From positions 1 to 64,000 of the forward strand of contig CAJKZK010000001.1 in NCBI GenBank assembly GCA_905204225.1: a stretch of 64,000 bases of DNA, read 5' to 3'. Position 1 is the first letter of the stretch; each line of letters opens with the position of its first letter. Below are positions 56,046-64,000 of this stretch, in pieces. The notes beneath the pieces are model-generated. The model searched no databases. It was not told where the DNA came from and saw only the letters and a program-made list of their open reading frames with translations. Made by a program: the position numbers and the translations under genes. Source of the DNA: an uncultured Bacillota bacterium. GTDB lineage: Bacteria > Bacillota_I > Bacilli_A > RFN20 > CAG-449.

Positions 56046-58299
56046 ATTTATTAATGCAAAACCAATCTATCCAGAAAAATATCTTTTAGAAAAAAATATT
56101 TCTTTATTTTTTATTGAAGAGATTGATTTAAAAAGAAATGGTAATTTAAAAATAACCAGTAATAATATTTATCGTTTATTTGATAATGGAAAACTAATTG
56201 GATATGGTCCATCTAGAGCTAGTCATAATTATTTTAGATTAGATGAATATCATTTAAGTAAAGGTCATCATTATTTAGTGATTGAATTATTATCTTCACA
56301 TTGTAATTCTTATTATACATTAAATACTAATCCGTTTTTAGTGTGTGAAATATATGATAATAATATCTATTCTTATACTGGATTAGATAATCATTTTAAA
56401 TGTTATTTAAATAGTAGTCGTTATCAAAAGGTTTCTAGATTTTCATATCAAAGAACTTTTTCAGAATCATATCATTTTTCTTTTAATTTTCATGATTTTA
56501 TTGAAGGAAAAATTAATCCTTTTTCTTTAATAGAATGTCAGTGTTTTGAACATGAAAATTATTTAAATAAAAATGTTGAATATGTTAATTTTCCTAGAGT
56601 AGGTTTTAAACAAATTGAAGAAGGTAAATTTTTATATAACGAACAAATAAAACCATATGAAGATCGTTATATGTATTTAAATGAATTAAAAATTTTTCCA
56701 AAAAATGAATGGGAAGTTAATCCTAATGATTACATTTCTAGATTAGAATATTCTTTAGAAAAAATAGATTGTTTAAAACAAAATACATTTGTTACTTATA
56801 AATTAGATCATTCTTATACAGGGTTTATTGAATTTGAAATAGAATGTTTAAGTGATTGTGAAATTTATTTTATTTTTGATGAAATTGATGCTTCTTTAGG
56901 TAGTAAAGAACCTGTAAAAATTAATTTTTTTCGTAATACTACTCAAAATATTGTTTCTTATGAAATTAAAAAAGGGTTATTTAAACATATATGTTTTGAA
57001 CCATATACTATTCAATATTTAAGATTAGTTATTAAAAAAGGTGAAATAAAAATTAAGAAAATTGATTTTATTAAATATGAATCAAGTGAAATTAATAAAT
57101 TTAAATTTGAAATAGAAAATAAGAAAATTAAGAAAATTTTTTCTGCAGCGATTAATACTTATGCTCAAAATAGTGTGGATATTTTAACTGATTGTCCTTC
57201 TCGAGAAAGAGCAGGGTGGTTATTTGATTCTTATTTTACTTCAATGAGTGAATTTTTAATTACTGGTCAAAATAAAGTTGAACACAATTTTTTAGAAAAT
57301 TATGCTTATTTAAAGCAATATCAAACCTTACCAAAAGGAATGATTCCAATGTGTTATCCCGGTGAATTTCCAGATGGTAACTTTATTCCTAATTGGTCAA
57401 TGTGGTATATTCTTGAATTAAATGAATATTTGAAAAGAAGTAATGATCAAAATTTAATTGATTTATCAAAAGAAAAAATTGTTGGTTTACTAAATTATTT
57501 TGTAAATTTTGAAAATGAATTAGGATTACTAGAAGATTTAAAGGGTTGGATTTTTGTTGAATGGTCAAAAGCTAATGATGAAGAATTTATTAAAGGAGTT
57601 AATTTTCCTTCTAATATGTTATATTCAGCATGTTTAAAGGCTGCAGGCGAATTATTGAATGATTATAAGCTAATTGAAAAATCTAATAATGTTATTAATA
57701 AAATAAAGGAATATTCTTTTAATGGTGAGTTTTTTATTGATAACATGATAAGAGTTAATAATGAATTTGTTCTAACTAATAATATTACAGAAACTTGTCA
57801 ATATTATGCATTTTATTTTAATGTAGCTACAAAGGAAGAATATCCAAATTTATTTGAAACTTTATTAAAAAAATTTGGACCTAGTAGAGATTATGAAAAA
57901 GTTTATCCACATGTTTATAAATCTAATGTTTTAATTGGCGATTATTTAAGATTATTTATTTTATTAAGATATGGGTATTTAAATGAAGTAAAAGAAGAAA
58001 CTATTTCTTACTTTTATAAAATGGCTGCTTTAACTGGCACTATTTGGGAGCATGATAGTGTTTTTGCTTCTCTTAATCATGGTTTAACAAGTTGTGTATT
58101 AGTCATTTTAGTTAATGCGATTTTTTCTTTTTCTTCTTTTGATGAAAAAAATAAAATTATTTATTTAAATAAACATTTTATCAATGAAAAGGGTAAAATT
58201 GAAATTAATTTAAAAGGTGGTAAATTAATTTTAATTAATGATGGAAAGAAAATTGATATTATTAAACCTGATAACTATCAAATTGAATATTTAAAATGA
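56020..58299 (+). CDS. GH78-like alpha-L-rhamnosidase
   Basis: Cytoplasmic enzyme of about 759 residues that would release L-rhamnose from imported oligosaccharides. An N-terminal beta-sandwich half is followed by an alpha/alpha barrel with the family signature TDCPSRERAGW (390-400); GTIWEH and SLNHGLTSCV near the C-terminus contain the late barrel Glu/His. It overlaps the preceding gene by 26 bases. ATG 56020 has GAAAGAG upstream; ATG 56035 is an alternative. It ends with an ATGA overlap with the regulator, so it and the GH127-like gene form one operon. Confidence 0.75.
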   Translation: MKKCSMLNKFINAKPIYPEKYLLEKNISLFFIEEIDLKRNGNLKITSNNIYRLFDNGKLIGYGPSRASHNYFRLDEYHLSKGHHYLVIELLSSHCNSYYTLNTNPFLVCEIYDNNIYSYTGLDNHFKCYLNSSRYQKVSRFSYQRTFSESYHFSFNFHDFIEGKINPFSLIECQCFEHENYLNKNVEYVNFPRVGFKQIEEGKFLYNEQIKPYEDRYMYLNELKIFPKNEWEVNPNDYISRLEYSLEKIDCLKQNTFVTYKLDHSYTGFIEFEIECLSDCEIYFIFDEIDASLGSKEPVKINFFRNTTQNIVSYEIKKGLFKHICFEPYTIQYLRLVIKKGEIKIKKIDFIKYESSEINKFKFEIENKKIKKIFSAAINTYAQNSVDILTDCPSRERAGWLFDSYFTSMSEFLITGQNKVEHNFLENYAYLKQYQTLPKGMIPMCYPGEFPDGNFIPNWSMWYILELNEYLKRSNDQNLIDLSKEKIVGLLNYFVNFENELGLLEDLKGWIFVEWSKANDEEFIKGVNFPSNMLYSACLKAAGELLNDYKLIEKSNNVINKIKEYSFNGEFFIDNMIRVNNEFVLTNNITETCQYYAFYFNVATKEEYPNLFETLLKKFGPSRDYEKVYPHVYKSNVLIGDYLRLFILLRYGYLNEVKEETISYFYKMAALTGTIWEHDSVFASLNHGLTSCVLVILVNAIFSFSSFDEKNKIIYLNKHFINEKGKIEINLKGGKLILINDGKKIDIIKPDNYQIEYLK

Positions 58300-59105
58300 A
58301 TTTAAATTTTAATAAAGATAAGTTATATAAATTATTAAGAAGTTTTTATATTTTAAGTGGAATTAGAATTGTTATTTATGATATTGATTATAATGAAGTT
58401 ATTTCTTATCCACCAAATAATTGCTCTTATTGTAAATTAATGGATCAAAAAAAATGCCAATTATCAAATAATAAAGCATTTTTAAAGTGCAAAGAAAGTG
58501 ATGATTTATATATTTACCATTGTCATGCGAATTTAGTAGAGGCTATGATTAATTTAAAAATAAATGGTGAAATTGTTGGTTTTATTATGTTTGGACAAAT
58601 TAGTGATATTGCCAATGAAGAAAAAAGAGTTAAACTCTTGAAAAATAATACTTCTAAAAATGTTCTTTCTTCTATTCAAGAAATTAAGTATTTAGATGAT
58701 GAAAAGCTACAAAGTGCATCAACTATTTTGTTGAGCTTAGCAAAATACGCGATAAGTGAAAAAATGGTTTCTATTGAACAAGAAAAATTTATTAATCAAA
58801 TTAATGATTTTATTGAAAAAAATTATGATAAGAATTTAGTGATTAATGATTTTTTAGAATATTTTAATATGAGTAGAACTAGCTTTTATACAATGTGTGA
58901 TAAGTATTTGAATATGGGAATTAGTTCTTATTTAAGATTAAAAAGAATAGAAAAAGCTAAAGAATATCTTCAAAATTATTCTTTATCGTTGAAAGAAATA
59001 TCTTATAAGGTTGGATTTAATGATTATAATTATTTTAGTCAAATTTTTAAAAAAAATGTGGGTATATCTTCAAAAGAATATCGAAAAAAATTCGGACAAA
59101 ATTAA
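58296..59105 (+). CDS. AraC-family regulator with PocR sensor domain
   Basis: 269 residues. The N-terminal part is a PocR domain: YNEVISYPPNNCSYCKLMDQ, KKCQLSNNKAF and YIYHCHANLVEAMINL, with cysteines and histidine conserved. Two helix-turn-helix motifs follow: LVINDFLEYFNMSRTSFYTM and LKEISYKVGFNDYNYFSQIF. PocR in Salmonella activates propanediol genes; 1,2-propanediol is a product of rhamnose and fucose fermentation, so this regulator probably senses a small diol or aldehyde of the pathway. Overlap with the rhamnosidase by ATGA; the catabolic genes follow after 75 bases. Confidence 0.85.
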   Translation: MNLNFNKDKLYKLLRSFYILSGIRIVIYDIDYNEVISYPPNNCSYCKLMDQKKCQLSNNKAFLKCKESDDLYIYHCHANLVEAMINLKINGEIVGFIMFGQISDIANEEKRVKLLKNNTSKNVLSSIQEIKYLDDEKLQSASTILLSLAKYAISEKMVSIEQEKFINQINDFIEKNYDKNLVINDFLEYFNMSRTSFYTMCDKYLNMGISSYLRLKRIEKAKEYLQNYSLSLKEISYKVGFNDYNYFSQIFKKNVGISSKEYRKKFGQN

Positions 59106-59180
59106 AGTAAAATTGAACATTTAATAATATTTTTAATCTTTTTGTATATTTAAAATTTAAGTATATGAAAGGATTTTTTT

Positions 59181-60584
59181 ATGAAAAAACAAACATTTGC
59201 ATTATTTTTTGGTAATCGTGGATTTATGCCTGCTGAATTAATTAAGCAAGCTAGAATTGATATGGTTAAAGCTTTAACTGACGCGAATTATGATTATATT
59301 ATTATGGATGAAGATTTAACTAGATATGGAGCAGTTGAAACTAGAGATGAAGGACTTTTATATCATCAATTTTTAAAGAAACATGAAGGAGAATTTGATG
59401 GAGTAATTCTTTGTTTACCTATTTTTATTGATGAAAATGGCGCTATTAATGCTTTAAGAGATTGTAATGTGCCTATTTTAGTTCAAGCGTATCCTGATGA
59501 AATTGGTAAAATGGATTTTGCACATCGTCGTGATGCTTTTTGTGGAAAGTTTTCAATTACTGATGTATTAGGTCAATATAAGGTTCCTTTTACAGTTTTA
59601 AAACCACATGTTGTTCATCCTTTAAGTCCTAAATTTAAAGAAAATTTAGATGACTTTGCTTCTATTTGTAGAGTAGTAAAAGGAATGAAAAGATTTACTA
59701 TTGGTTGTTTAGGTGCTAGAACTACTGCGTTTAAAACAGTTAGATTTGATGAAGTAACATTAGAAAAATATGGTATTACTGTTGAATCGTTTGATTTATC
59801 AGAATTATTTCATAAAGTGGATGAATTGAAAAGTGATGATATTAGAGTTTTAAAGAAGAAAGAAAGATTAATAAATTATACAAATTTTTCTTGTGTTCCT
59901 ACTGATAGATTGATAACATTAGCTAAGTTTTCAGTGGTAATAGATGAATATATAGAAGAATATCATTTAGATGCTATTACATTAAGATGTTGGAATGAAA
60001 TGGAAACTTATTACCGTGTTTGCCCATGTGTATTATTATCAGAATTAAATGATCGAGGAATTGTTGCTTCATGCGAAATTGACTTGTGTAGTGCAATTAC
60101 TATGAGAGCTTTATCATTAGCTAGTTTAAAACCTAGTGCATGTTTAGATTGGAATAATAATTATGGTAATGATGAAAACAAAGTTATTTTATTTCATTGT
60201 GGCCCAGTAGCGCAAACTCTTATGAAAGAAAAGGGATTAGTAACTGATCATAAGATGTTTTCTAAAGTTGATCCTGACTCTGGTTGGGGTAGTAATGAAG
60301 GAAGAATTTCACCTTTTAAAATGACTTTTTCAAATTGTAAAACTGAGGACGGGAAATTAATTGTTTATACTTCAGAAGGTGAATTTACTGATGATAATAT
60401 TGAAAAAGATTTTTTTGGATGTGGAGGAGTGGCTTACATTAATAATTTACAAGATAAACTAATTAATTTAGCGAGACATGGATTTAAACATCATACTACT
60501 ATTGGTATTGGACATATAAAACAAATTTTAGATGAAGCTTTTAAAACTTATCTTCATTATGATTTAGTGGATATTGATAAATAG
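59181..60584 (+). CDS. L-fucose/L-arabinose isomerase-fold sugar isomerase
   Basis: Cytoplasmic aldose-ketose isomerase of 467 residues. The metal site of the FucI/AraA fold is visible as CWNEME (E273), CEIDLC (D301) and VILFHCG (H339). It is distinct from RhaA and shorter than FucI (about 590), belonging to the broad fucose-isomerase-like group whose members act on L-fucose, L-arabinose, sulfoquinovose and other sugars. The rhamnosidase and PocR regulator next door suggest a 6-deoxyhexose. AAAGGA precedes ATG 59181. Confidence 0.75.
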   Translation: MKKQTFALFFGNRGFMPAELIKQARIDMVKALTDANYDYIIMDEDLTRYGAVETRDEGLLYHQFLKKHEGEFDGVILCLPIFIDENGAINALRDCNVPILVQAYPDEIGKMDFAHRRDAFCGKFSITDVLGQYKVPFTVLKPHVVHPLSPKFKENLDDFASICRVVKGMKRFTIGCLGARTTAFKTVRFDEVTLEKYGITVESFDLSELFHKVDELKSDDIRVLKKKERLINYTNFSCVPTDRLITLAKFSVVIDEYIEEYHLDAITLRCWNEMETYYRVCPCVLLSELNDRGIVASCEIDLCSAITMRALSLASLKPSACLDWNNNYGNDENKVILFHCGPVAQTLMKEKGLVTDHKMFSKVDPDSGWGSNEGRISPFKMTFSNCKTEDGKLIVYTSEGEFTDDNIEKDFFGCGGVAYINNLQDKLINLARHGFKHHTTIGIGHIKQILDEAFKTYLHYDLVDIDK

Positions 60585-60585
60585 T

Positions 60586-62010
60586 ATGATATATGCAGGC
60601 TTAGATGTTGGTACAACTAATTGTAAAATAACAATTTTTGATAATGATTTAATCATTGATAATATTTCTTTATCTTATCCATCAATAAGAAATAAAAATA
60701 AGCATGTTATTGATCCTCTAATTGTTTTAAATATAGTAAAAAAAGTAATTTTAAAAGCAAGTAAAAAATATTCTTTACGAGGAATTGGTATTACTTCTTT
60801 TGGCGAAACTTGTGTTTTTTTAGATGATAAAGACAATGTTGTTCTACCTTCGTTATTATATACAGATACTAGAGGTGAAAAAGAAAGTAAAGAATTAGAA
60901 AATTTAATTGGTAAAGATAAATTGGGCCAAATAACTGGTCAAATTGGAAGAGGGATGTATTCATTAAGTAAAATTTTAGCTTTAAGAAATGAGTTTAAAG
61001 AAGAATTTAAAAAAGTTAATAAAATATTTTTAATAGAAGACTTTATTATCTATTCTTTAACACAAAATAGATATATTGATTATACTTTAGCAAGTAGAAC
61101 TTTGTGTTTTGATATCAATAATCACTGCTGGTCAAAAGAAATATTAGATAAAGTAAATTTGGATGTTAATTTGTTTTCTATTCCATGTGAAAGTGGTAGT
61201 TATGTTGGCGATTATTTAAAAATAAAAATATTTGCTATTTCTCATGACCAAATAGCAAATGCAATAGGTGGACATGTTCTATCTGAAGGAGATGCAATAG
61301 ATGGATGTGGAACATGTGAATGTATTACAATCCCTTTTAAAACTAAAAAAAATATTTTATATGAAAATGGATATGGTGTTATACCATATATAAATAATCT
61401 ATATGTTTGTTATGTGTTAAATAATACTTCAGGAGCTTTACTTAATTGGGTTAAAAATAATTTCTTTTCCCATTTAAAAGAAGATTGCTTTTCTTTTTTA
61501 AGCTCAAAAATAAAAGAAGAACCAAGTGAAGTATTAATTCTTCCTTATTTTGCTGGTAGTTCGACTCCATATATGGATTTAAATGCAACTGGTATGATTT
61601 ATAATTTATCTTTAGGTGTTAATAATTATGAAATATATCAAGCAACATTAGAATCTTTAACATATGAAATGAAATTATCTTTAGACTTGTTAAAAGAAAA
61701 TGGTATTCATATAAATAAACTTTATGTTTCAGGAGGAGGGGCTAGAAATGATAAATGGATGCAAATAAAAGCTGATATTTTAAATATAGATATTTATCAA
61801 TTAGAAAATATTAATTCTGGAAGTGTAGGATGTGGAATTGTTGTTGGAAAATGTTTAGGTGTTTTTTCTTCAATTAAAGAAGGGATGGACAAAATGATTA
61901 AAGTAAAAAAAATATATCATCCTAATAAAGCTAAATATGAAAGATATTTAAGCTTATTTAATAAATATAAAAAATTATATCCATTAATGAAAGGACTAGA
62001 AAATGAATAA
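60586..62010 (+). CDS. FGGY-family sugar kinase
   Basis: Carbohydrate kinase of 474 residues that would phosphorylate the ketose made by the isomerase. The N-terminal ATPase loop is YAGLDVGTTNCKITIFD, a middle GITSFGETCVFLDD segment and the C-terminal YVSGGGARNDKWMQIKADI are FGGY marks. ATG 60586 lies one base after the isomerase stop; a TTG at 60574 would overlap it. Specificity (rhamnulose, fuculose, xylulose or other) cannot be read. The end overlaps the mutarotase gene by eight bases. Confidence 0.85.
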   Translation: MIYAGLDVGTTNCKITIFDNDLIIDNISLSYPSIRNKNKHVIDPLIVLNIVKKVILKASKKYSLRGIGITSFGETCVFLDDKDNVVLPSLLYTDTRGEKESKELENLIGKDKLGQITGQIGRGMYSLSKILALRNEFKEEFKKVNKIFLIEDFIIYSLTQNRYIDYTLASRTLCFDINNHCWSKEILDKVNLDVNLFSIPCESGSYVGDYLKIKIFAISHDQIANAIGGHVLSEGDAIDGCGTCECITIPFKTKKNILYENGYGVIPYINNLYVCYVLNNTSGALLNWVKNNFFSHLKEDCFSFLSSKIKEEPSEVLILPYFAGSSTPYMDLNATGMIYNLSLGVNNYEIYQATLESLTYEMKLSLDLLKENGIHINKLYVSGGGARNDKWMQIKADILNIDIYQLENINSGSVGCGIVVGKCLGVFSSIKEGMDKMIKVKKIYHPNKAKYERYLSLFNKYKKLYPLMKGLENE

Positions 62011-62980
62011 ATTAAATTATATAGGTCACGAATATCAATTGTATGGTAAACAAGAATACGTTTTAACCTCAGGCTTAGGTAATGGTTGCAAAATATGGCA
62101 CATAAAAAATGGTTTAGGGCTAGAAATTTATATTAATTTAGATCGCGGATTTGATATAGTTTCAATATCTATTGATGGGAAAAATGTTAGTTATCTTACT
62201 CCTAATGGATATGTAAATAGCAAATATTATGATGATAAAAAAGATGGTTTCTTAAAATCTTTTTCAGGTGGATTTTTAACAACTTGTGGATTAACTCAAG
62301 TTGGAGCAAGTAATATTGATAATAATGAAGAATTACCACTTCATGGAACTTATAGTAATATACCTTGCGAAAATACATGTTATTTAGAAGATGATAAATA
62401 TTTAATATGTTCTGCTTTGATATTAGATGAAAAAATTTTTTCTCATAAATTAATTTTAAATAGAACTATAAAAATATCTAAGTATGATTGCTCTTTTAAG
62501 GTAATTGATTCAATTAAAAATAGAGGTGATGAAATAACACCTATAGAAATATTATATCATATTAATATAGGATATCCTTTTTTGGATGAAGATGTGATTT
62601 TAGACATTAATTCAAATGAAATAGAATCAAGAAATGATTATGCTGAAAAAGATATTAAAAATTATAAATTAATTCATGCTCCATTAAGTAACATACAAGA
62701 GAAATGTTATTATCATAAATTTTTATCTAATGGAGAAGTTAAAGTATATCAACCAAAATTTAATAAAGAATTAATTATTAGTTTTGATCATAATGTTTTA
62801 CCTTTTTTAACTGAATGGAAAATGCTAAGAATAAGAGACTATGTTTTAGGCCTAGAACCAGGAAATTGTTTTCCTGATGGAAGGAATGTCGCAAGAAAAA
62901 AAGGTTATTTAGAATTTATAAAACCAAATGAAATAAAAAAATATTATTTTGAAGTTAGATTTCAAGAAAGGAATAAATAA
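62003..62980 (+). CDS. Aldose 1-epimerase-like protein (DUF4432)
   Basis: Galactose-mutarotase-fold protein of 325 residues. The order DRGFDIVSISIDGKNVSYL, then SGGFLTTCGLTQVG, ELPLHGTYSNIPC and a late LGLEPGNCFPDGR is that of the DUF4432 group, found in many sugar catabolic operons. It likely interconverts anomers of the substrate for the isomerase. Overlaps the kinase by eight bases and shares TAATG with the aldolase. Confidence 0.75.
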   Translation: MNKLNYIGHEYQLYGKQEYVLTSGLGNGCKIWHIKNGLGLEIYINLDRGFDIVSISIDGKNVSYLTPNGYVNSKYYDDKKDGFLKSFSGGFLTTCGLTQVGASNIDNNEELPLHGTYSNIPCENTCYLEDDKYLICSALILDEKIFSHKLILNRTIKISKYDCSFKVIDSIKNRGDEITPIEILYHINIGYPFLDEDVILDINSNEIESRNDYAEKDIKNYKLIHAPLSNIQEKCYYHKFLSNGEVKVYQPKFNKELIISFDHNVLPFLTEWKMLRIRDYVLGLEPGNCFPDGRNVARKKGYLEFIKPNEIKKYYFEVRFQERNK

Positions 62981-63825
62981 TGTTAGTTAATTTAAATAAA
63001 GTATTAAAATATGCAGAAGAACATAATTGTGCAATTGGTTCATTTAATACGCCTACTCTAGAAAATATAATTGCAGTTATTTCTGCAGCTGAAGAAAAAA
63101 ATGTTCCTGTTATTATTATGCATGCTCAATGTCATGAAGAATATGCTCCTATTGATATAATTGGACCAATTATGATATTAATGGCAAAACAAGCGAAAGT
63201 AGATGTATGTGTTCATCTTGATCATTGCGAAGATCTTGAATATTTAAAAAGAGCATTAGATTTAGGTTTTACTTCAGTTATGATTGATGCATCAAGTTTA
63301 CCTTATAAAGAAAATGTTGATTTAACTAAAAAAGCTGTTGGAATAGCTAGAAGTAAAAACGTTTCTATAGAAGCAGAAATTGGTATTTTAGGAGGTAGAG
63401 AAGCTGGTGATAGTAAACCATTATCTAAAGAAGAAATGTATACAGATCCAGCTTTAGCAAAACAGTTTGTTAATGAAACAAAAATAGATGCTTTAGCTTG
63501 TTCATTTGGAACTGCTCATGGGATTTATAAACAAAAACCAGAATTAGATTTTTCTCGTATTGAAAAAATATCTCATTTGTGTAAATTACCTTTAGTAATG
63601 CATGGTGGTTCTGGAGTTAGTGATGTGGATTATAAAAAAGCAATTAAATTAGGGGTGAGAAAGATTAATTATTATTCTTATATGGCTAGAGAAGGTGTAT
63701 TTGCTTGCAAAGAAATATGCCAAAAAGATATAACTTTTTTTCATGAAATTGCTTTATTTGCTACTAAAAGAATGAAAAAAGATGTTCTACGTGCAATGAA
63801 TATTTTTTACGATTTTAGTGATTAA
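62980..63825 (+). CDS. Class II (zinc) ketose-bisphosphate aldolase family protein
   Basis: 281-residue aldolase that would split the phosphorylated ketose into dihydroxyacetone phosphate and an aldehyde. Zinc ligands are visible: HLDHCED (H82), GTAHGIY (H180) and VMHGGSG (H208); D81 is the catalytic Asp and EAEIG (131-135) the second-shell site. It belongs to the FbaA/GatY/KbaY group rather than to the RhaD or FucA class II sugar-phosphate aldolases, so the pathway is non-canonical if the substrate is a 6-deoxyhexose. The last gene of the operon in this window. Confidence 0.85.
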   Translation: MLVNLNKVLKYAEEHNCAIGSFNTPTLENIIAVISAAEEKNVPVIIMHAQCHEEYAPIDIIGPIMILMAKQAKVDVCVHLDHCEDLEYLKRALDLGFTSVMIDASSLPYKENVDLTKKAVGIARSKNVSIEAEIGILGGREAGDSKPLSKEEMYTDPALAKQFVNETKIDALACSFGTAHGIYKQKPELDFSRIEKISHLCKLPLVMHGGSGVSDVDYKKAIKLGVRKINYYSYMAREGVFACKEICQKDITFFHEIALFATKRMKKDVLRAMNIFYDFSD

Positions 63826-64000
63826 TTATTTCTTTTTGTTCTTTATCTCTATAATACATTACTAATTTATTTTTGCTTAAATGATACGCATCAACATTAT
63901 TTGTAACACTACATTAATGAAGTAATTTATTTGCTTTATTTGTTACTATAGAGTTATCATTTACAAGCGCTTTTTTGTAGTTATCAATGAGTAAATAACG
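63815..64000 (-). pseudogene. Partial minus-strand reading frame broken by a stop
   Basis: Reading inward from the right edge on the minus strand, the frame gives RYLLIDNYKKALVNDNSIVT then NKANKLLH, a TAA at 63916-63914, and continues open as NNVDAYHLSKNKLVMYYRDK to a final TAA at 63817-63815. This looks like the end of a gene cut by a nonsense change, or a gene ending at 63914. I do not recognise it; most of it lies outside the window. Confidence 0.3.

Noticed and set aside
59181..63825. Sulfoquinovose (sulfo-sugar) breakdown as the role of the catabolic operon
   Set aside because: A fucose-isomerase-like enzyme is used there, but no sulfoquinovosidase, class I transaldolase or sulfonate exporter is seen; the rhamnosidase context fits better.

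Overview
The window is strongly AT-rich, uses TGG for Trp and TGA as a true stop (for example the ATGA start/stop overlaps at 948-951 and 3019-3022). It carries the ordered ribosomal-protein superoperon, Gram-positive style lipoprotein signal peptides, a zinc-type S14 and a CwlD-type amidase. This points to a low-GC Gram-positive bacterium of the class Bacilli, most like the small-genome, uncultured gut lineages near Erysipelotrichales/RF39/Acholeplasma. Canonical Mycoplasma/Spiroplasma are unlikely because UGA is not Trp. The taxonomic placement is inference.

Layout. (1) 133-393 is a small ArsR regulator. (2) 478-5817 is one packed tRNA-modification operon: tsaE-tsaB-rimI-tsaD (t6A) then tgt-queA-queH (queuosine). 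(3) 5871-9508, minus strand, is a flavin-transfer/electron-transfer locus: ApbE, a NusG-domain-II protein (EetA-like), a Gx transporter (EetB-like) and an internally duplicated lipoprotein. (4) 9698-24319 is the S10-spc-alpha superoperon from rpsJ to rplQ with secY, adk, map, infA and rpoA; rpmD (L30) is missing. (5) 24346-33733 is an accessory cassette wedged between rplQ and rplM: a LytTR two-component system whose promoter spacer contains ten G's, two CBM proteins, a 43-residue ORF and a membrane-anchored GH3. A near-identical 35-bp terminator sequence lies at each end. (6) 33871-34873 is rplM-rpsI with a structured leader. (7) 34878-39153 holds a TerD-like protein behind a structured leader, a CwlD amidase, and a small-ORF/LRR secreted protein pair. 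(8) 39280-39356 is tRNA-Ile(GAT). (9) 39575-63825 is a large carbohydrate locus: MsmK-like ATPase, RDD protein, AraC regulator, LplB/YtcP/YtcQ-type oligosaccharide transporter, two beta-helix (GH110-like) lipoproteins, an Ig/CBM lipoprotein, a GH127-like protein, a GH78 rhamnosidase, a PocR-AraC regulator and an isomerase-kinase-mutarotase-aldolase set.

How it works together (inference). Region 9 reads as capture and breakdown of a branched, rhamnose-containing plant glycan such as rhamnogalacturonan. Surface lipoproteins bind or trim it, the binding-protein-dependent ABC importer takes up oligosaccharides energised by the separate ATPase, cytoplasmic GH127/GH78 enzymes release sugars, and the isomerase, FGGY kinase and class II aldolase split a (deoxy)hexose into triose pieces. 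A perfect cre box before the ATPase and a cre-like box before the permeases suggest carbon-catabolite control.

The strongest candidates for something undescribed are the phase-variable-looking LytTR promoter with its flanked cassette, a recurring 43-45 residue ORF placed directly upstream of secreted proteins that share an uncharacterised N-terminal domain (with a decayed third copy), the duplicated electron-transfer lipoprotein with altered flavin-site motifs, and an RNA leader before the TerD-like gene. All calls come from reading the sequence; no database search was run.
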